Positions 17,285 to 26,123 of a DNA stretch of 64,000 bases are shown here, in pieces (the stretch's first letter is position 1; every line of letters begins with the position of its first letter). The translations under genes and the position numbers were made by a program. The notes beneath the pieces were generated by a model. The model was not told the DNA's origin, did no database searches, and worked only from the letters and a program-made list of their open reading frames with translations. This stretch comes from Niallia sp. NCCP-28 (GTDB lineage: Bacteria > Bacillota > Bacilli > Bacillales > Cytobacillaceae): NCBI RefSeq assembly GCF_023168165.1, contig NZ_BQYJ01000004.1, forward strand, positions 429,086 through 493,085, in the 5' to 3' direction.

Positions 17285-17500
17285 TTATTTCGACAAAACT
17301 CTACAATCCCCTTCTAATTGAAACAGCAATTCTCCCTCTATTTTATCTATATAATATTCCGCAACAAGTCCTATATGGCCTGCTCCAGCCACAGTGATCG
17401 TATAGATAGTGCCTCTCCAACCACTTTTCACCTCAATTAATTGCCGTTCTTGATTTCTCCTGCCCTTCTTCAAGAAAGTTTTTTCAATAATTGTATTCAA
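17285..17500 (-). CDS. Uncharacterised 71-aa protein coupled to TetR
   Basis: Starts with TTG in the overlap TTGA shared with the stop of the TetR gene, so translation is likely coupled. The sequence has a basic N-terminal part (LKKGRRNQERQLIEVKSGW) and a Gly-rich beta-like part (GTIYTITVAGAGHIGLVAEY). Family not recognised. No signal or membrane helix of full length. Confidence 0.5.
   Translation of the reverse strand: MNTIIEKTFLKKGRRNQERQLIEVKSGWRGTIYTITVAGAGHIGLVAEYYIDKIEGELLFQLEGDCRVLSK
17289..17297 (-). promoter_or_regulatory. Spo0A-box match upstream of the SinI-like gene
   Basis: Reads TTTGTCGAA on the minus strand, a perfect 0A box, 182 bp before the SinI-like ATG and inside the end of the 71-aa gene. 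sinI in B. subtilis is Spo0A-controlled, which makes the placement suggestive. About one such 9-mer is expected by chance in a window of this size. Confidence 0.4.
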
Positions 17501-18093
17501 TCCCCTGTCATATTTAATCTCTCATGATGAAGCAAAGAAAATTGTTTAGCTAGAAAAGCTGGCGTATATGGCATATCATTTTGAAGCCAAGCAATGATTG
17601 TGCCTATCAAAGCTGCCGAATCGTACCATACTAAAATGTCCTTTTGAACGCCTGCTGATAAAAAATTGCTCCCCCTCTTTTCTATCCTTGCAACTATTAT
17701 ATCTCTTAAAAATAATAATAAACGGTCTCTAAAAATGGGTATTCGCTTAGATGCAAGGATTACCTTATAAAAATTCGCATGTTCGGCTATATGCTCAAGA
17801 AACTTTACCATCATGCTCCAATCTCCCTCTTCACCTGCTTTATGGTTCCGTGGTATTTGATTTAAAACCATCGAAATATCCTCAATCATATCGTCCGCCA
17901 TTTTTTCAAGCATATCTGGAATATCACGATAATGGAGATAAAAGGTCACTCGGTTAATCGTTGCGCGCTCCGCCAAACGATTTACAGATATTTTTTGAAT
18001 ATCCATTTCTTGAATCAATTCAATAAAGGCATCTCTAAGCAATTTCCTAGTGCGAAGTATACGAGGATCTATATGATCTTTTTTATTGTCCAT
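17497..18093 (-). CDS. TetR/AcrR family regulator
   Basis: 198-aa regulator. The N-terminal HTH is clear (RKLLRDAFIELIQEMDIQKI, SVNRLAERATINRVTFYLHY). The C-terminal domain (about 75-190) resembles the group with a TetR_C_33-like tail. Transcribed divergently from a DHA2 exporter at 18321, with palindromic sites between them, so it very likely represses that exporter. A 71-aa gene is coupled downstream. Confidence 0.85.
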   Translation of the reverse strand: MDNKKDHIDPRILRTRKLLRDAFIELIQEMDIQKISVNRLAERATINRVTFYLHYRDIPDMLEKMADDMIEDISMVLNQIPRNHKAGEEGDWSMMVKFLEHIAEHANFYKVILASKRIPIFRDRLLLFLRDIIVARIEKRGSNFLSAGVQKDILVWYDSAALIGTIIAWLQNDMPYTPAFLAKQFSLLHHERLNMTGD

Positions 18094-18183
18094 TCTATCC
18101 CTTTCCCTTCCTTATCCATAACAAGCTACATTTTTAAGAATTGCGTCGTAAATCCCAAAGATAAACGACAAAAAAAACATGTA

Positions 18184-18199
18184 TGTAAACTAATTTACA
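18184..18199. promoter_or_regulatory. Palindrome between tetR and the exporter gene
   Basis: TGTAAACTAATTTACA has 6-bp arms TGTAAA/TTTACA. More TGTAAA-type half sites occur at 18219-18225 and 18288-18294. Good candidate operators for the divergent TetR protein. Confidence 0.5.
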
Positions 18200-18320
18200 A
18201 TTTATCAATATGTGTAGCTTGTAAATACCATTTATAGTACTTATAATCTCATTTATACAATGTCAATTATACAACACACTGTAAATTTAATCGAAGATAG
18301 ATTTGAAAGGATGAATTCGA

Positions 18321-19826
18321 TTGACTAAAAATGCAACTATAAATGGTTCTATAAAAAAGGGACCTATTATGTTCATTATGATTATGGGGGCTTTTCTTGC
18401 GACGTTTAATCAAACGATTATGAGCGTTGCCATCCCAGAATTAATGAACGATTTTGATATCCTTGCTTCAACGGCCCAGTGGCTGACAACAGGCTACATG
18501 CTGGTAAATGGCGTTTTGATTCCAATCACCGCTTTTTTAATGCAGCGCTTTACCACTCGCCAACTATTTCAAAGTTCCATGATTATTTTTCTTATTGGGA
18601 CGATTGTATCAGCCATCGCAGCTAATTTTCCTGTCTTGCTGACTGGCCGGCTCATTCAAGCAGCTGGCGCTGGAATTATTATGCCGCTGCTTATGAATGT
18701 TGTCTTATCTCTTTTCCCTCCTGAGAAAAGGGGATCGGCTATGGGAATGGTAGGGCTTGCTATTATTTTTGCTCCTGCCATTGGACCAACACTTACCGGT
18801 TATGTTCTTGAGAATTTCCCTTGGCAAACCATGTTTTACGGAATGATTCCCTTTACTGTCATTATTATTATCTGCGGTCAGATTTACTTGAAAAATGTGT
18901 CGGAAACTATCCGCACAAAGGTTGATTTTATTAGTGTCATCCTTTCAACAATCGGATTTGGCGCTCTATTGTATGGCTTCAGCGTAGCAGGCAATGAGGG
19001 CTGGTCCAGTGCAATAGTAATAGTTTCTCTAATTGCGGGAGTCCTTTCCCTTGGACTGTTTACTTGGAGACAATTGGTTTCCGCTAATCCACTTCTTGAT
19101 CTGCGGGCCTTTAAATACAATATGTTTTCCTTGACTACTATCATTAATATCGGAGTTACCATGATGATGTATGCAGATATGATGCTGCTGCCTCTCTACC
19201 TTCAGAATGCCCGCGGTTTTACCGCTTTAGAATCAGGTCTCTTGATGCTTCCTGGAGCACTTCTGATGGGCTTATTAAGTCCGGCCGTCGGAAAACTATT
19301 TGATAGATTCGGGGCGAAATGGCTTTCTATTATCGGCATAGCCATTATTATCATTACGACTTTCAGCTTTATCGATTTGACGGACTCTACCAGCTATACG
19401 TATCTTATCCTAATGTCTACAGGTCGACGCATTGGAATGGCTCTATTTATTATGCCTATCCAGACTGCAGGTTTAAATCAATTGCCGTCTAGGCTTAATG
19501 CACACGGCACAGCCATCTCCAACACTATTAGACAAGTGGCTGGCGCCGTTGGTACTTCTCTGTTGGTGACCATAATGACAAACAGCACTAAAACGCACCT
19601 TCAAGATGCAATGGCAGGGGGAGCAAGCGGGGCAACACAAGAACATATGCTTATGGAAGCTTCTATCCAGGGAATAAATGATGCGTATTTCGTTGTTCTT
19701 ATCATCGGCTTTATCAGCTTACTGCTTGCCTTCTTTATCAAACGTGTTGAGCAGGCTGCAGAAGAATACTCCAGCAAAAAAGAAAGCAAAGAAAACCTAA
19801 CAAAAATGAGAGATGCCCTTGACTGA
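18321..19826 (+). CDS. DHA2 family (14-TM) MFS exporter
   Basis: 501-aa drug-exporter-type protein with about fourteen membrane helices. Landmarks: AFLATFNQTIMSVAIPELM in TM1, TTGYMLVNGVLIPI, GRLIQAAGAGIIMPLLMNVV, and antiporter motif AIIFAPAIGPTLTGYV. Start is TTG with GAAAGGATG upstream; an ATG at 18311 runs into a stop after five codons. Divergent from a TetR regulator that probably controls it. The second such pair in the window (compare 5066-7117). Substrate unknown. Confidence 0.85.
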   Translation: MTKNATINGSIKKGPIMFIMIMGAFLATFNQTIMSVAIPELMNDFDILASTAQWLTTGYMLVNGVLIPITAFLMQRFTTRQLFQSSMIIFLIGTIVSAIAANFPVLLTGRLIQAAGAGIIMPLLMNVVLSLFPPEKRGSAMGMVGLAIIFAPAIGPTLTGYVLENFPWQTMFYGMIPFTVIIIICGQIYLKNVSETIRTKVDFISVILSTIGFGALLYGFSVAGNEGWSSAIVIVSLIAGVLSLGLFTWRQLVSANPLLDLRAFKYNMFSLTTIINIGVTMMMYADMMLLPLYLQNARGFTALESGLLMLPGALLMGLLSPAVGKLFDRFGAKWLSIIGIAIIIITTFSFIDLTDSTSYTYLILMSTGRRIGMALFIMPIQTAGLNQLPSRLNAHGTAISNTIRQVAGAVGTSLLVTIMTNSTKTHLQDAMAGGASGATQEHMLMEASIQGINDAYFVVLIIGFISLLLAFFIKRVEQAAEEYSSKKESKENLTKMRDALD

Positions 19827-19924
19827 ATCAGTTCTCCCCCTTTCACTAAAGGATCTCAAGGGAGAAATGCTTGACGTTAAACGAAACAAAAAGAAGTTTC
19901 CTTCCTAATTTTTTATATGTCTTA

Positions 19925-19967
19925 AGGAGCGCTAGGCTTGCAAAAGCTTCAGGTGCTCCTCTTTTCT
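19925..19967 (+). terminator. Rho-independent terminator
   Basis: AGGAGC pairs with GCTCCT, with an inner GCTTGC/GCAAGC-like hairpin, followed by CTTTTCTT. It lies about 100 bp after the exporter stop. The region 19827-20142 has nothing else clear. Confidence 0.65.
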
Positions 19968-20142
19968 TATTGGACACTAACCTCTAAAGGAAATAGCAGC
20001 ACAATCAAATCGTTTCCTTTTAGCGGCTGCATTACATCAAAAAATAATTCCGTTCACTAATAACTTCCTTTCTACAAGGCAAATCCCTCATTTTATCCTT
20101 ATAAGGATTCTGACTTCGTAACCAAGAGCTACCGATTATTTT

Positions 20143-20178
20143 ATATAGTTGACTAAGTCAACTATATTCCTTTATACT
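20143..20178 (+). promoter_or_regulatory. MarR-type operator overlapping a -35 box
   Basis: ATATAGTTGAC, a 3-nt centre, then GTCAACTATAT: a perfect 11-bp inverted repeat (20143-20167). It contains TTGACT as -35 (20149-20154); TATACT at 20173-20178 is a -10 at 18-nt spacing. Repressor binding here would block the promoter of the MarR-GNAT gene. Confidence 0.75.
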
Positions 20179-20220
20179 ATTATTAATTTCATTTTTCAGA
20201 ATATAAGGGGGGGCGTACTT

Positions 20221-21141
20221 ATGGAATCCATTCATTATGTAGAAAAAATCCGTAAATTCAACAGACATTATGCAAATGTTCTTGGAAAAATCGATCAGGA
20301 AATTTATCATCAACCGTTTCCCTTAACAGAGGCCAGGATTATAACAGAAATCTATTACAGAGATGGCTGTACAGCAACTGAAGCCAGAGAAAACCTTGGA
20401 ATTGACCGAGGCTATATGAGCCGAATTGTGCAGCGATTTGAAAATGAAAATATCATCACAAAAAAACAGTTAACGGAAGATAAACGTCAGTATTCACTCC
20501 ATCTAACCGAATACGGCAAAAAAATTTTCAACGACTTGGTCAGTAACGCAAATGACGAAGTGAATAAAATGATTAAACACTTATCGCAAAAGGACCTATC
20601 AAAACTTGTCACATCCATGGAAACGATTGAATCAATAAATTCGAAAGAACAATTCTCCCAATCAGAAGTCATTATTCGACCGTTTCAGCCTGGAGATGCT
20701 GGATATGTTGCTCATCTTCATGGAAAATTATATGAAAAGACATATCAGTTTGGACAGATATTTGAATATTACGTTATGAAAGGTTTAAGCGAATTTCTGA
20801 TTGATACAGAAGGCGGTGAACTATGGATTGCGGAGGTCAATGGCGAAAGTGTAGGCTCCATTGCCATAACAAAATCTAGTGATACAGCAGCACAGCTAAG
20901 ATGGTTTATTTTAGATGAAAATTACCAAGGCATGGGAATAGGAAAAAAACTCATAGAGACAGCCCTTCAATTCTGCAAAGAACAAAACTATCAGCATGTG
21001 TACTTATGGACAGTAAGCATTTTAGAAGCAGCTCGTTATCTTTATCAAAAATTTAATTTTATACGAACAGAAGAAAAACCAAATCAGGAATGGAACGGAA
21101 CAACATTAATAGAAGAACGCTGGGATCTCGACCTTTCTTAA
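20221..21141 (+). CDS. MarR-GNAT fusion: winged-helix regulator with acetyltransferase domain
   Basis: 306-aa two-domain protein. Residues 1-145 are a MarR winged helix (FPLTEARIITEIYY, ATEARENLGIDRGYMSRIVQ, LTEDKRQYSLHLTEYGKK). Residues 150-305 are a GNAT domain (IIRPFQPGDAGYVAHLHG, LRWFILDENYQGMGIGKKLI with the acetyl-CoA loop, and LWTVSILEAARYLYQKFNF). ATG at 20221 follows AAGGGGGGGCG; a reading 24 codons longer would start inside the operator. The operator at 20143-20167 indicates autoregulation. The acetyl acceptor is unknown; antibiotic or amino-acid modification is possible. Confidence 0.85.
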   Translation: MESIHYVEKIRKFNRHYANVLGKIDQEIYHQPFPLTEARIITEIYYRDGCTATEARENLGIDRGYMSRIVQRFENENIITKKQLTEDKRQYSLHLTEYGKKIFNDLVSNANDEVNKMIKHLSQKDLSKLVTSMETIESINSKEQFSQSEVIIRPFQPGDAGYVAHLHGKLYEKTYQFGQIFEYYVMKGLSEFLIDTEGGELWIAEVNGESVGSIAITKSSDTAAQLRWFILDENYQGMGIGKKLIETALQFCKEQNYQHVYLWTVSILEAARYLYQKFNFIRTEEKPNQEWNGTTLIEERWDLDLS

Positions 21142-21219
21142 TAAAAAAGCTAAAATGGGGAAAAAAAGGACCAGTACTCATTATCTCTGAGAATAATTTT
21201 AGAATTATTTATACAGGGA

Positions 21220-21255
21220 AGACAGCCATCGCTTAGATTAGACCGCGATGACTGT
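21220..21255 (+). terminator. Terminator-like hairpin
   Basis: ACAGCCATCGC pairs with GCGATGACTGT with one bulge around a 13-nt loop, followed by TTATC. It is about 80 bp after the MarR-GNAT stop. The rest of 21256-21570 shows no gene; the WxL promoter must lie there. Confidence 0.6.
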
Positions 21256-21570
21256 TTATCCCTATTGAATGTTTTACTGCTTGTATTTCAATTCAACCAA
21301 ATCCACTTTTAATTGCTGTCAGAACTTCCTTAATGTCTTATCCAATATGATGGGCCAGCCCCACATAAACAACACTTCCAAATTAATCCCCTTTTGGCAT
21401 CAAAATCTATCTTTCTAACTTTCTTAAAATCTCTTATGATGAGATAGTTGATGAAATTCAATTCCCTTCTAACTTTTTGAGAAGTGGGTTCGAGCCAAAT
21501 CGACAAATTATTTTTGTTGTTTAATAGTTCGTTTTAACATTCTCAATTTATATCTAGGGGGAATTCATTA

Positions 21571-22155
21571 ATGAAAAATAAATCTTTATTATCAAAAGCT
21601 ATTGCATTTTCTGCTGCATTTACTATTGCTGCTACAGCATTCAGCACAACATCTTTCGCAAGTACAACATCCTCATCTGTAACAGGTGGCAATCTATCAG
21701 GTGGTAATATAACATTCGAACCACTTTCTGCAACTCTAAACGGCAGCCAGGTAAGTTCATTGGCAAACTGGAGTATTACAGATATTACGGATGCAAGAGG
21801 AACAGGTGCGGGCTGGAACATTTCATTGACCCTTTCACAATTCAAAGAAGTGGATGGTAATGGTGATTACGTATCTGGCGGAAAGGAACTTGCTGCTAAT
21901 TCCCTTAAAGTATCAACAATCCCAACAATTGCACAGGTAGATGCTACTTCTTCTGATGTCTCAACTATTACGCCTGTTGTTGCAGGCACATCATTAGATA
22001 CAGAAAGTGCCATAAAAATATTGACTGCACAAACAGATGGCGGAATGGGTTCATATACTTTCGGCAACTTAGGTGTAGAACTAACGATTCCTGCTAACGC
22101 TTATGCAAAAACTTACAAAACAGAAGCGACTGTAACTTTAAATACAGCTCCTTAA
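21571..22155 (+). CDS. WxL-domain secreted cell-surface protein
   Basis: 194-aa secreted protein. Signal peptide at residues 1-30 (KSLLSKAIAFSAAFTIAATA, cleavage near SFA-STT). The mature part is a WxL domain: NWSITDITDARGTGAGWNIS carries the W-containing motif, and it ends KTYKTEATVTLNTAP. WxL domains bind the Gram-positive wall non-covalently and act with a DUF916-type partner, encoded next at 22226. TAGGGGGAATTC gives a good ribosome site. A terminator follows the gene, suggesting much of the message ends here. Confidence 0.88.
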   Translation: MKNKSLLSKAIAFSAAFTIAATAFSTTSFASTTSSSVTGGNLSGGNITFEPLSATLNGSQVSSLANWSITDITDARGTGAGWNISLTLSQFKEVDGNGDYVSGGKELAANSLKVSTIPTIAQVDATSSDVSTITPVVAGTSLDTESAIKILTAQTDGGMGSYTFGNLGVELTIPANAYAKTYKTEATVTLNTAP

Positions 22156-22173
22156 TAGATGTTTATTTTTTAA

Positions 22174-22203
22174 GAAGTCCTCCCATACTAAGGAGGACTT
22201 TTT
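22174..22203 (+). terminator. Terminator between the WxL gene and its partner
   Basis: AAGTCCTCC pairs with GGAGGACTT, 9-nt loop, followed by TTTT. Read-through would be needed to express the DUF916 gene from the WxL promoter, which would make the WxL protein more abundant. Confidence 0.88.
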
Positions 22204-22225
22204 ATGTTAGGAGCGTAATTATGGT

Positions 22226-23263
22226 ATGAAACGAAAAAATATTCTTATAATACTACTATTGCCTCTCTTTCTCTTATCATTCCCTTCTTTCGGGGTTTAT
22301 TCAGAGAAAAATGAGCTGGAATTTCGTGTGGAACCAATCTTCCCTAAATCTCAAATTGGAAATTCAGGGTATTATCATTTTAAAGAGACACCTAATAAAA
22401 CTGTAACTTTACAAGCAAGGGTGAAAAATGACAGTAAAAATCCCTTGGAATTAACACTTCAAGCTTTAAACGCTTACAGTGGAAATCAAGGCATTCTTTA
22501 TGGAGAGAAACCAGTTCTTGAAGGAACGAATATCACTAAAGATGAATTTCAATTTAAGAAGGTTGTAACAAGTCCTAACGAAATCTCATTAGGTCCTTTG
22601 GAGTCGAAAGTCATTGAGTTTACAGTAAAGATACCTGATATTAAAGGCACTTTACTTGGAAGCATAGAGTTCCGTCTTTTTAAAGGAACAGAAGAACTAA
22701 CCGGAAAAAACGAAAATTCACAGTTATTGGTTGACCAGTATAAAGCAGTGAATATTGGGGTTCAAATAGATGTAGAGGATTATAAAACAACACCTTCCTT
22801 GCACCTAGGAAAACCACACTTTTCTCCTGAGCAAATCTCCATCATGATTCCGATGGAAAATAAACAACCTGCTATTATTTCAAATATTCAAGGAACCTAT
22901 AAAATCACTAAAAATGATGATGATGCTTTCTTACTGACAGGTGACATCCCGACATTCAGCATGGCTCCAATGACTGTCTTTTTTTATCCGATTCAGTGGA
23001 CAGGATCCCCTTTAGAAACAGGAACATACCATATCGCCTCCACGCTTACTGTCAATGGGAATGCCAAAAAAAACTTAGAGCACTCATTTAAAATTGAAAA
23101 TAAAGAAATAAAGGAAACACAAGAAAAACAGAAAGCACGAGGAGAAATACAGGTGAAGTCCAATACCTTTCCATGGATGATAGTGCTAATTGGTATATTG
23201 GTGCTTATTATTGTTGGTTTGCTGTGGGTAGTGCTGCGTTTAAAACCGCAAAAAAAGGAATGA
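22226..23263 (+). CDS. WxL-interacting protein, DUF916/DUF3324 type
   Basis: 345-aa membrane-anchored protein. Signal peptide at 1-26 (ILIILLLPLFLLSFPSFGVY), two extracellular beta domains (about 30-160, with ELEFRVEPIFPKSQIGNSGY and KNDSKNPLELTL, and 165-290), then a C-terminal membrane helix (WMIVLIGILVLIIVGLLWVV) and basic tail. This is the layout of WxL-interacting proteins that bind peptidoglycan and the WxL domain. It lies 70 bp after the WxL gene with a terminator between. Confidence 0.85.
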   Translation: MKRKNILIILLLPLFLLSFPSFGVYSEKNELEFRVEPIFPKSQIGNSGYYHFKETPNKTVTLQARVKNDSKNPLELTLQALNAYSGNQGILYGEKPVLEGTNITKDEFQFKKVVTSPNEISLGPLESKVIEFTVKIPDIKGTLLGSIEFRLFKGTEELTGKNENSQLLVDQYKAVNIGVQIDVEDYKTTPSLHLGKPHFSPEQISIMIPMENKQPAIISNIQGTYKITKNDDDAFLLTGDIPTFSMAPMTVFFYPIQWTGSPLETGTYHIASTLTVNGNAKKNLEHSFKIENKEIKETQEKQKARGEIQVKSNTFPWMIVLIGILVLIIVGLLWVVLRLKPQKKE

Positions 23264-23340
23264 ACGCAAATATCCATGACAATTTTCAGTTAAAGAAAAG
23301 AGATGATACAGAGTTTTTCCTCCTGGATAACTAAAAGAAT

Positions 23341-23373
23341 AAAAGCACAGCCTACTTAAGCAGCTGTGCTTTT
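23341..23373 (+). terminator. Bidirectional terminator
   Basis: AAAAGCACAGC pairs with GCTGTGCTTTT around an 11-nt loop. It lies between the convergent WxL-partner and LacI genes and can serve both strands. Confidence 0.85.
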
Positions 23374-23519
23374 ATCCCCTTTGTTATTAGTCAAAAGGAA
23401 GGGTTTCTTATTTAGTCCAATACCTCAATAGTAATAGGATCAGCTTGCCTTCAATCATCAAATGGCAGAATTTATCGGCTGACTTCTCAGTTTGCCCTTA
23501 CTAGAGGTTTGCCCCCACA

Positions 23520-24551
23520 TTAAAGCTTTAATCTTTTAACACTTTCCCTCTCAATAATTTCATGCTCAATATAAACCTTTTTCCCTATTAAACGGTCATC
23601 ATGATTATCCATCATTTGCTGAAGCAATAAGGCCGCTTGTTTCCCTATTTCAAAAAAATCTTGTTTGACAGTTGTCAGCAGCGGCTGTGTATACTCTGTA
23701 ATAATAAGTCCATCAAATCCTGTAATAGAAATATCCTCAGGAATTCTCAAGCCTGCTTCTTTTACTGCTTTCATAACGCCAAATGCCATTAAATCGCTAA
23801 AACATAAAAATGCAGTAGGAACTTTTTGCTTTAAATATTCCTTCGTTCTTTCATATGCCAATTCCTCAGAAAAGTCAGCATATAGAACATCTTCTTCTTT
23901 TAGTTCTAATTTATTTGATTGAAATGCCGCAAGCACTCCTTCAATCCTTTGGCTATTGACTACTGTTTCTACCTTTCCAGCAATTACTGCAATATCTCGA
24001 TGATTTCGTTCAATTAGATAATTAGCAATATCACGGCTTGCTTCAAAATTATTTGTAGAAACATTGGAGATTAGACCATTGTTGCTATTAGTGCTTATAT
24101 CTATTAACACACAAGGTATCTTTGTATCGACTAAATCCTGAAAGTATGGATCATTAACACTAATTCCTTGCAAAATAGCGCCGCCAATATTTCGTTCCCT
24201 GCAAAACTGTGTGTAGCTCTTCTGTTTTTGCCTGTTTGTATCTGTAAAAAAATAAGCTAGTTCGTATTGATTATCTTCGACAGCACTATAAGCACCTTTA
24301 AATAGATTAAATGCATTGTAATTATCCTTTCCATTCATATCTAGGAAACCCGATGTAATCATCCCAATAGTCAACCGTTTTTTAGAGGAAAGATTTTTAG
24401 CGATAACATTTGGTGTATAGTTCATTTCTGCTGCCACTTCTAAAATTCTCTTTCTCGTCTTATCGCTGATATCTGGATAATTATTAAATGCTTTAGATAC
24501 GATGCCTATGGAAACTCCAGCTGCCTTTGCAACATCCTTAATCGTTGCCAA
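23520..24551 (-). CDS. LacI family repressor of the alpha-glucobiose operon
   Basis: 343-aa LacI/GalR regulator. N-terminal HTH and hinge (ATIKDVAKAAGVSIGIVSKA, FNNYPDISDKTRKRI), then a periplasmic-binding-type sugar domain (about 60-335; DISITGFDGLIITEYTQPLL). Last gene of the minus-strand operon with GH65, ABC transporter and beta-phosphoglucomutase genes, so it most likely represses this operon. Three AAAACGTTTT-centred boxes upstream of the GH65 gene fit LacI-type operators. Confidence 0.88.
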   Translation of the reverse strand: MATIKDVAKAAGVSIGIVSKAFNNYPDISDKTRKRILEVAAEMNYTPNVIAKNLSSKKRLTIGMITSGFLDMNGKDNYNAFNLFKGAYSAVEDNQYELAYFFTDTNRQKQKSYTQFCRERNIGGAILQGISVNDPYFQDLVDTKIPCVLIDISTNSNNGLISNVSTNNFEASRDIANYLIERNHRDIAVIAGKVETVVNSQRIEGVLAAFQSNKLELKEEDVLYADFSEELAYERTKEYLKQKVPTAFLCFSDLMAFGVMKAVKEAGLRIPEDISITGFDGLIITEYTQPLLTTVKQDFFEIGKQAALLLQQMMDNHDDRLIGKKVYIEHEIIERESVKRLKL

Positions 24552-24593
24552 CCTTACTCACCTTCTTCTATTTTCGTCCTCTTTAAAACTTTC

Positions 24594-25265
24594 CTAATCA
24601 TTATGACAATATGCTTCGTATACTTCATTCCAAATCAATTCACTAGTGTCTTTTAGCACTAAATCAGCGCCAGCCTGTTTCATTATCTCCATTGTACCTA
24701 CTCCAACAGCGTACATACCAGCTTTTTTTATCGCTTCAATTCCTGCCTCAGAATCCTCCACTCCAATACACTCAATCGGCTTCACACATAACGTTTCTGC
24801 CGCTTTTAAGAATATATCTGGAGCCGGTTTTCCACTTGGCACAGAATCAGGATTAACAATTGTATCAAAGTAGTTTGTGATTTGTAAATAATTTAAAATG
24901 GCAGGACCATTTTTGCTTGCTGAAGCTAAACCAATTTTAATATTTCTTTCCTTTAACGTATCTAAGCATTCTCTAATCCCAGGATAAATGTTCTCTGGTT
25001 TTAAGTAGGCAAGCAACTGTTTGTATTCTTCATTTTTTTTAAAAGCCAACTCCTCTTTTTCTTCCTCTGTATATTTATCAATAGCATCTCCATGACGGAG
25101 AATTCTATTTAAGCTGTCCATTCTGCTTATCCCTTTTAATGTTTCATTAAATTCTTTATCAAAATCTATAGAAATAGAGTTGGCTAAATTCTTCCATGCT
25201 TGAAAATGCAGTTCTGCTGTATCTGTAATAACCCCATCTAAATCAAAAATTACCGCTTTAATCAT
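24594..25265 (-). CDS. pgmB: Beta-phosphoglucomutase
   Basis: 223-aa HAD-superfamily protein. Catalytic motif FDLDGVITDT (Asp8 nucleophile, Asp10 acid/base), cap-domain GISRMDSLNRIL, ASASKNGPAILNYL with the third-motif region, and GVEDSEAGIEAIKKAGM with the metal Asp. It converts beta-glucose 1-phosphate, released by GH65 phosphorylases, to glucose 6-phosphate. Its position between the sugar permease and LacI genes fits this role exactly. Confidence 0.9.
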   Translation of the reverse strand: MIKAVIFDLDGVITDTAELHFQAWKNLANSISIDFDKEFNETLKGISRMDSLNRILRHGDAIDKYTEEEKEELAFKKNEEYKQLLAYLKPENIYPGIRECLDTLKERNIKIGLASASKNGPAILNYLQITNYFDTIVNPDSVPSGKPAPDIFLKAAETLCVKPIECIGVEDSEAGIEAIKKAGMYAVGVGTMEIMKQAGADLVLKDTSELIWNEVYEAYCHND

Positions 25266-25286
25266 CTAAATCCCCTCTTTCCAAAC

Positions 25287-26123
25287 CTACTTAACTCCAG
25301 TAGTCTGATCATTTTTTGTTATAAAATATTTATTTAACAGGAAGTAGATGACAAAAATAGGGATAATAGAAATGATTGATCCCGCCATTATTACATCCCA
25401 TTGTGTTGAATTCTTAAATGTTTTTGATAATGCATTTAACCCTTGTGTAAGCAGGTATTTATCTGGACTTGAAAGAAATAATAATGGTTTCATAAATTCA
25501 TTCCAAACCCCCATAAATACGAATACACCTTGTGTCGCAATGGCCGCCTTGGCATTTGGGAGCACCACACGAATGAATGTTCCGAATTTGGTCAAGCCAT
25601 CCATTTCTGCCGCTTCTTCCACATCACGAGGGAAGTTTATAAAAAATTGTCTCATCATAAACATATAGCCAATATTAATCATCGTCGTAAAAATAATCGA
25701 CCAATAAGAATTTATTAATCCTAAATTAGATATAACAATATACAGGGGGATCATTGTTACCTGGGAAGGAATCATAATTAAAACCAACAGCAAACTAAAC
25801 AAAACCTTCCGTCCTTTAAAGTCAATTCTCGCAAGGGCATATCCTGCCATCGTATTAAAGAAAATATTAAAAATAGTGGTCAAAAAAGCAACGATTAAAG
25901 AGTTGCTTATCCATTTTGGAAACTGTGAATCAAATATTTTTTCATATCCTCCTAAACTCCATGTTTCAGGCAAAAATGTCCCTCCCCCTGCAATTTCAGC
26001 TGTAGTTTTAAAGGAGGTAAGGATACTCCAAACAAATGGAGCAAGCGTTATAATAGAGTAAATAATCAATAATGCATATACCGTTATTTTTAGGGTTCTG
26101 TTATTTTTCTTCATTATAATCAC
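25287..26123 (-). CDS. ABC sugar transporter permease, MalG type
   Basis: 278-aa membrane protein with six helices. It carries the ATPase-contacting EAA loop (EEAAEMDGLTKFGTFIRVVL, PNAKAAIATQ). The second permease of a CUT1-family importer; its start overlaps the MalF-type gene by 4 bp. No ATPase gene is present, so a shared MsmX-type ATPase elsewhere is the likely energiser. Confidence 0.9.
   Translation of the reverse strand: MIIMKKNNRTLKITVYALLIIYSIITLAPFVWSILTSFKTTAEIAGGGTFLPETWSLGGYEKIFDSQFPKWISNSLIVAFLTTIFNIFFNTMAGYALARIDFKGRKVLFSLLLVLIMIPSQVTMIPLYIVISNLGLINSYWSIIFTTMINIGYMFMMRQFFINFPRDVEEAAEMDGLTKFGTFIRVVLPNAKAAIATQGVFVFMGVWNEFMKPLLFLSSPDKYLLTQGLNALSKTFKNSTQWDVIMAGSIISIIPIFVIYFLLNKYFITKNDQTTGVK

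Noticed and set aside
18311..18328. ATG start for the DHA2 exporter
   Set aside because: This ATG reaches a stop after five codons; the TTG at 18321 is in frame with the whole protein.
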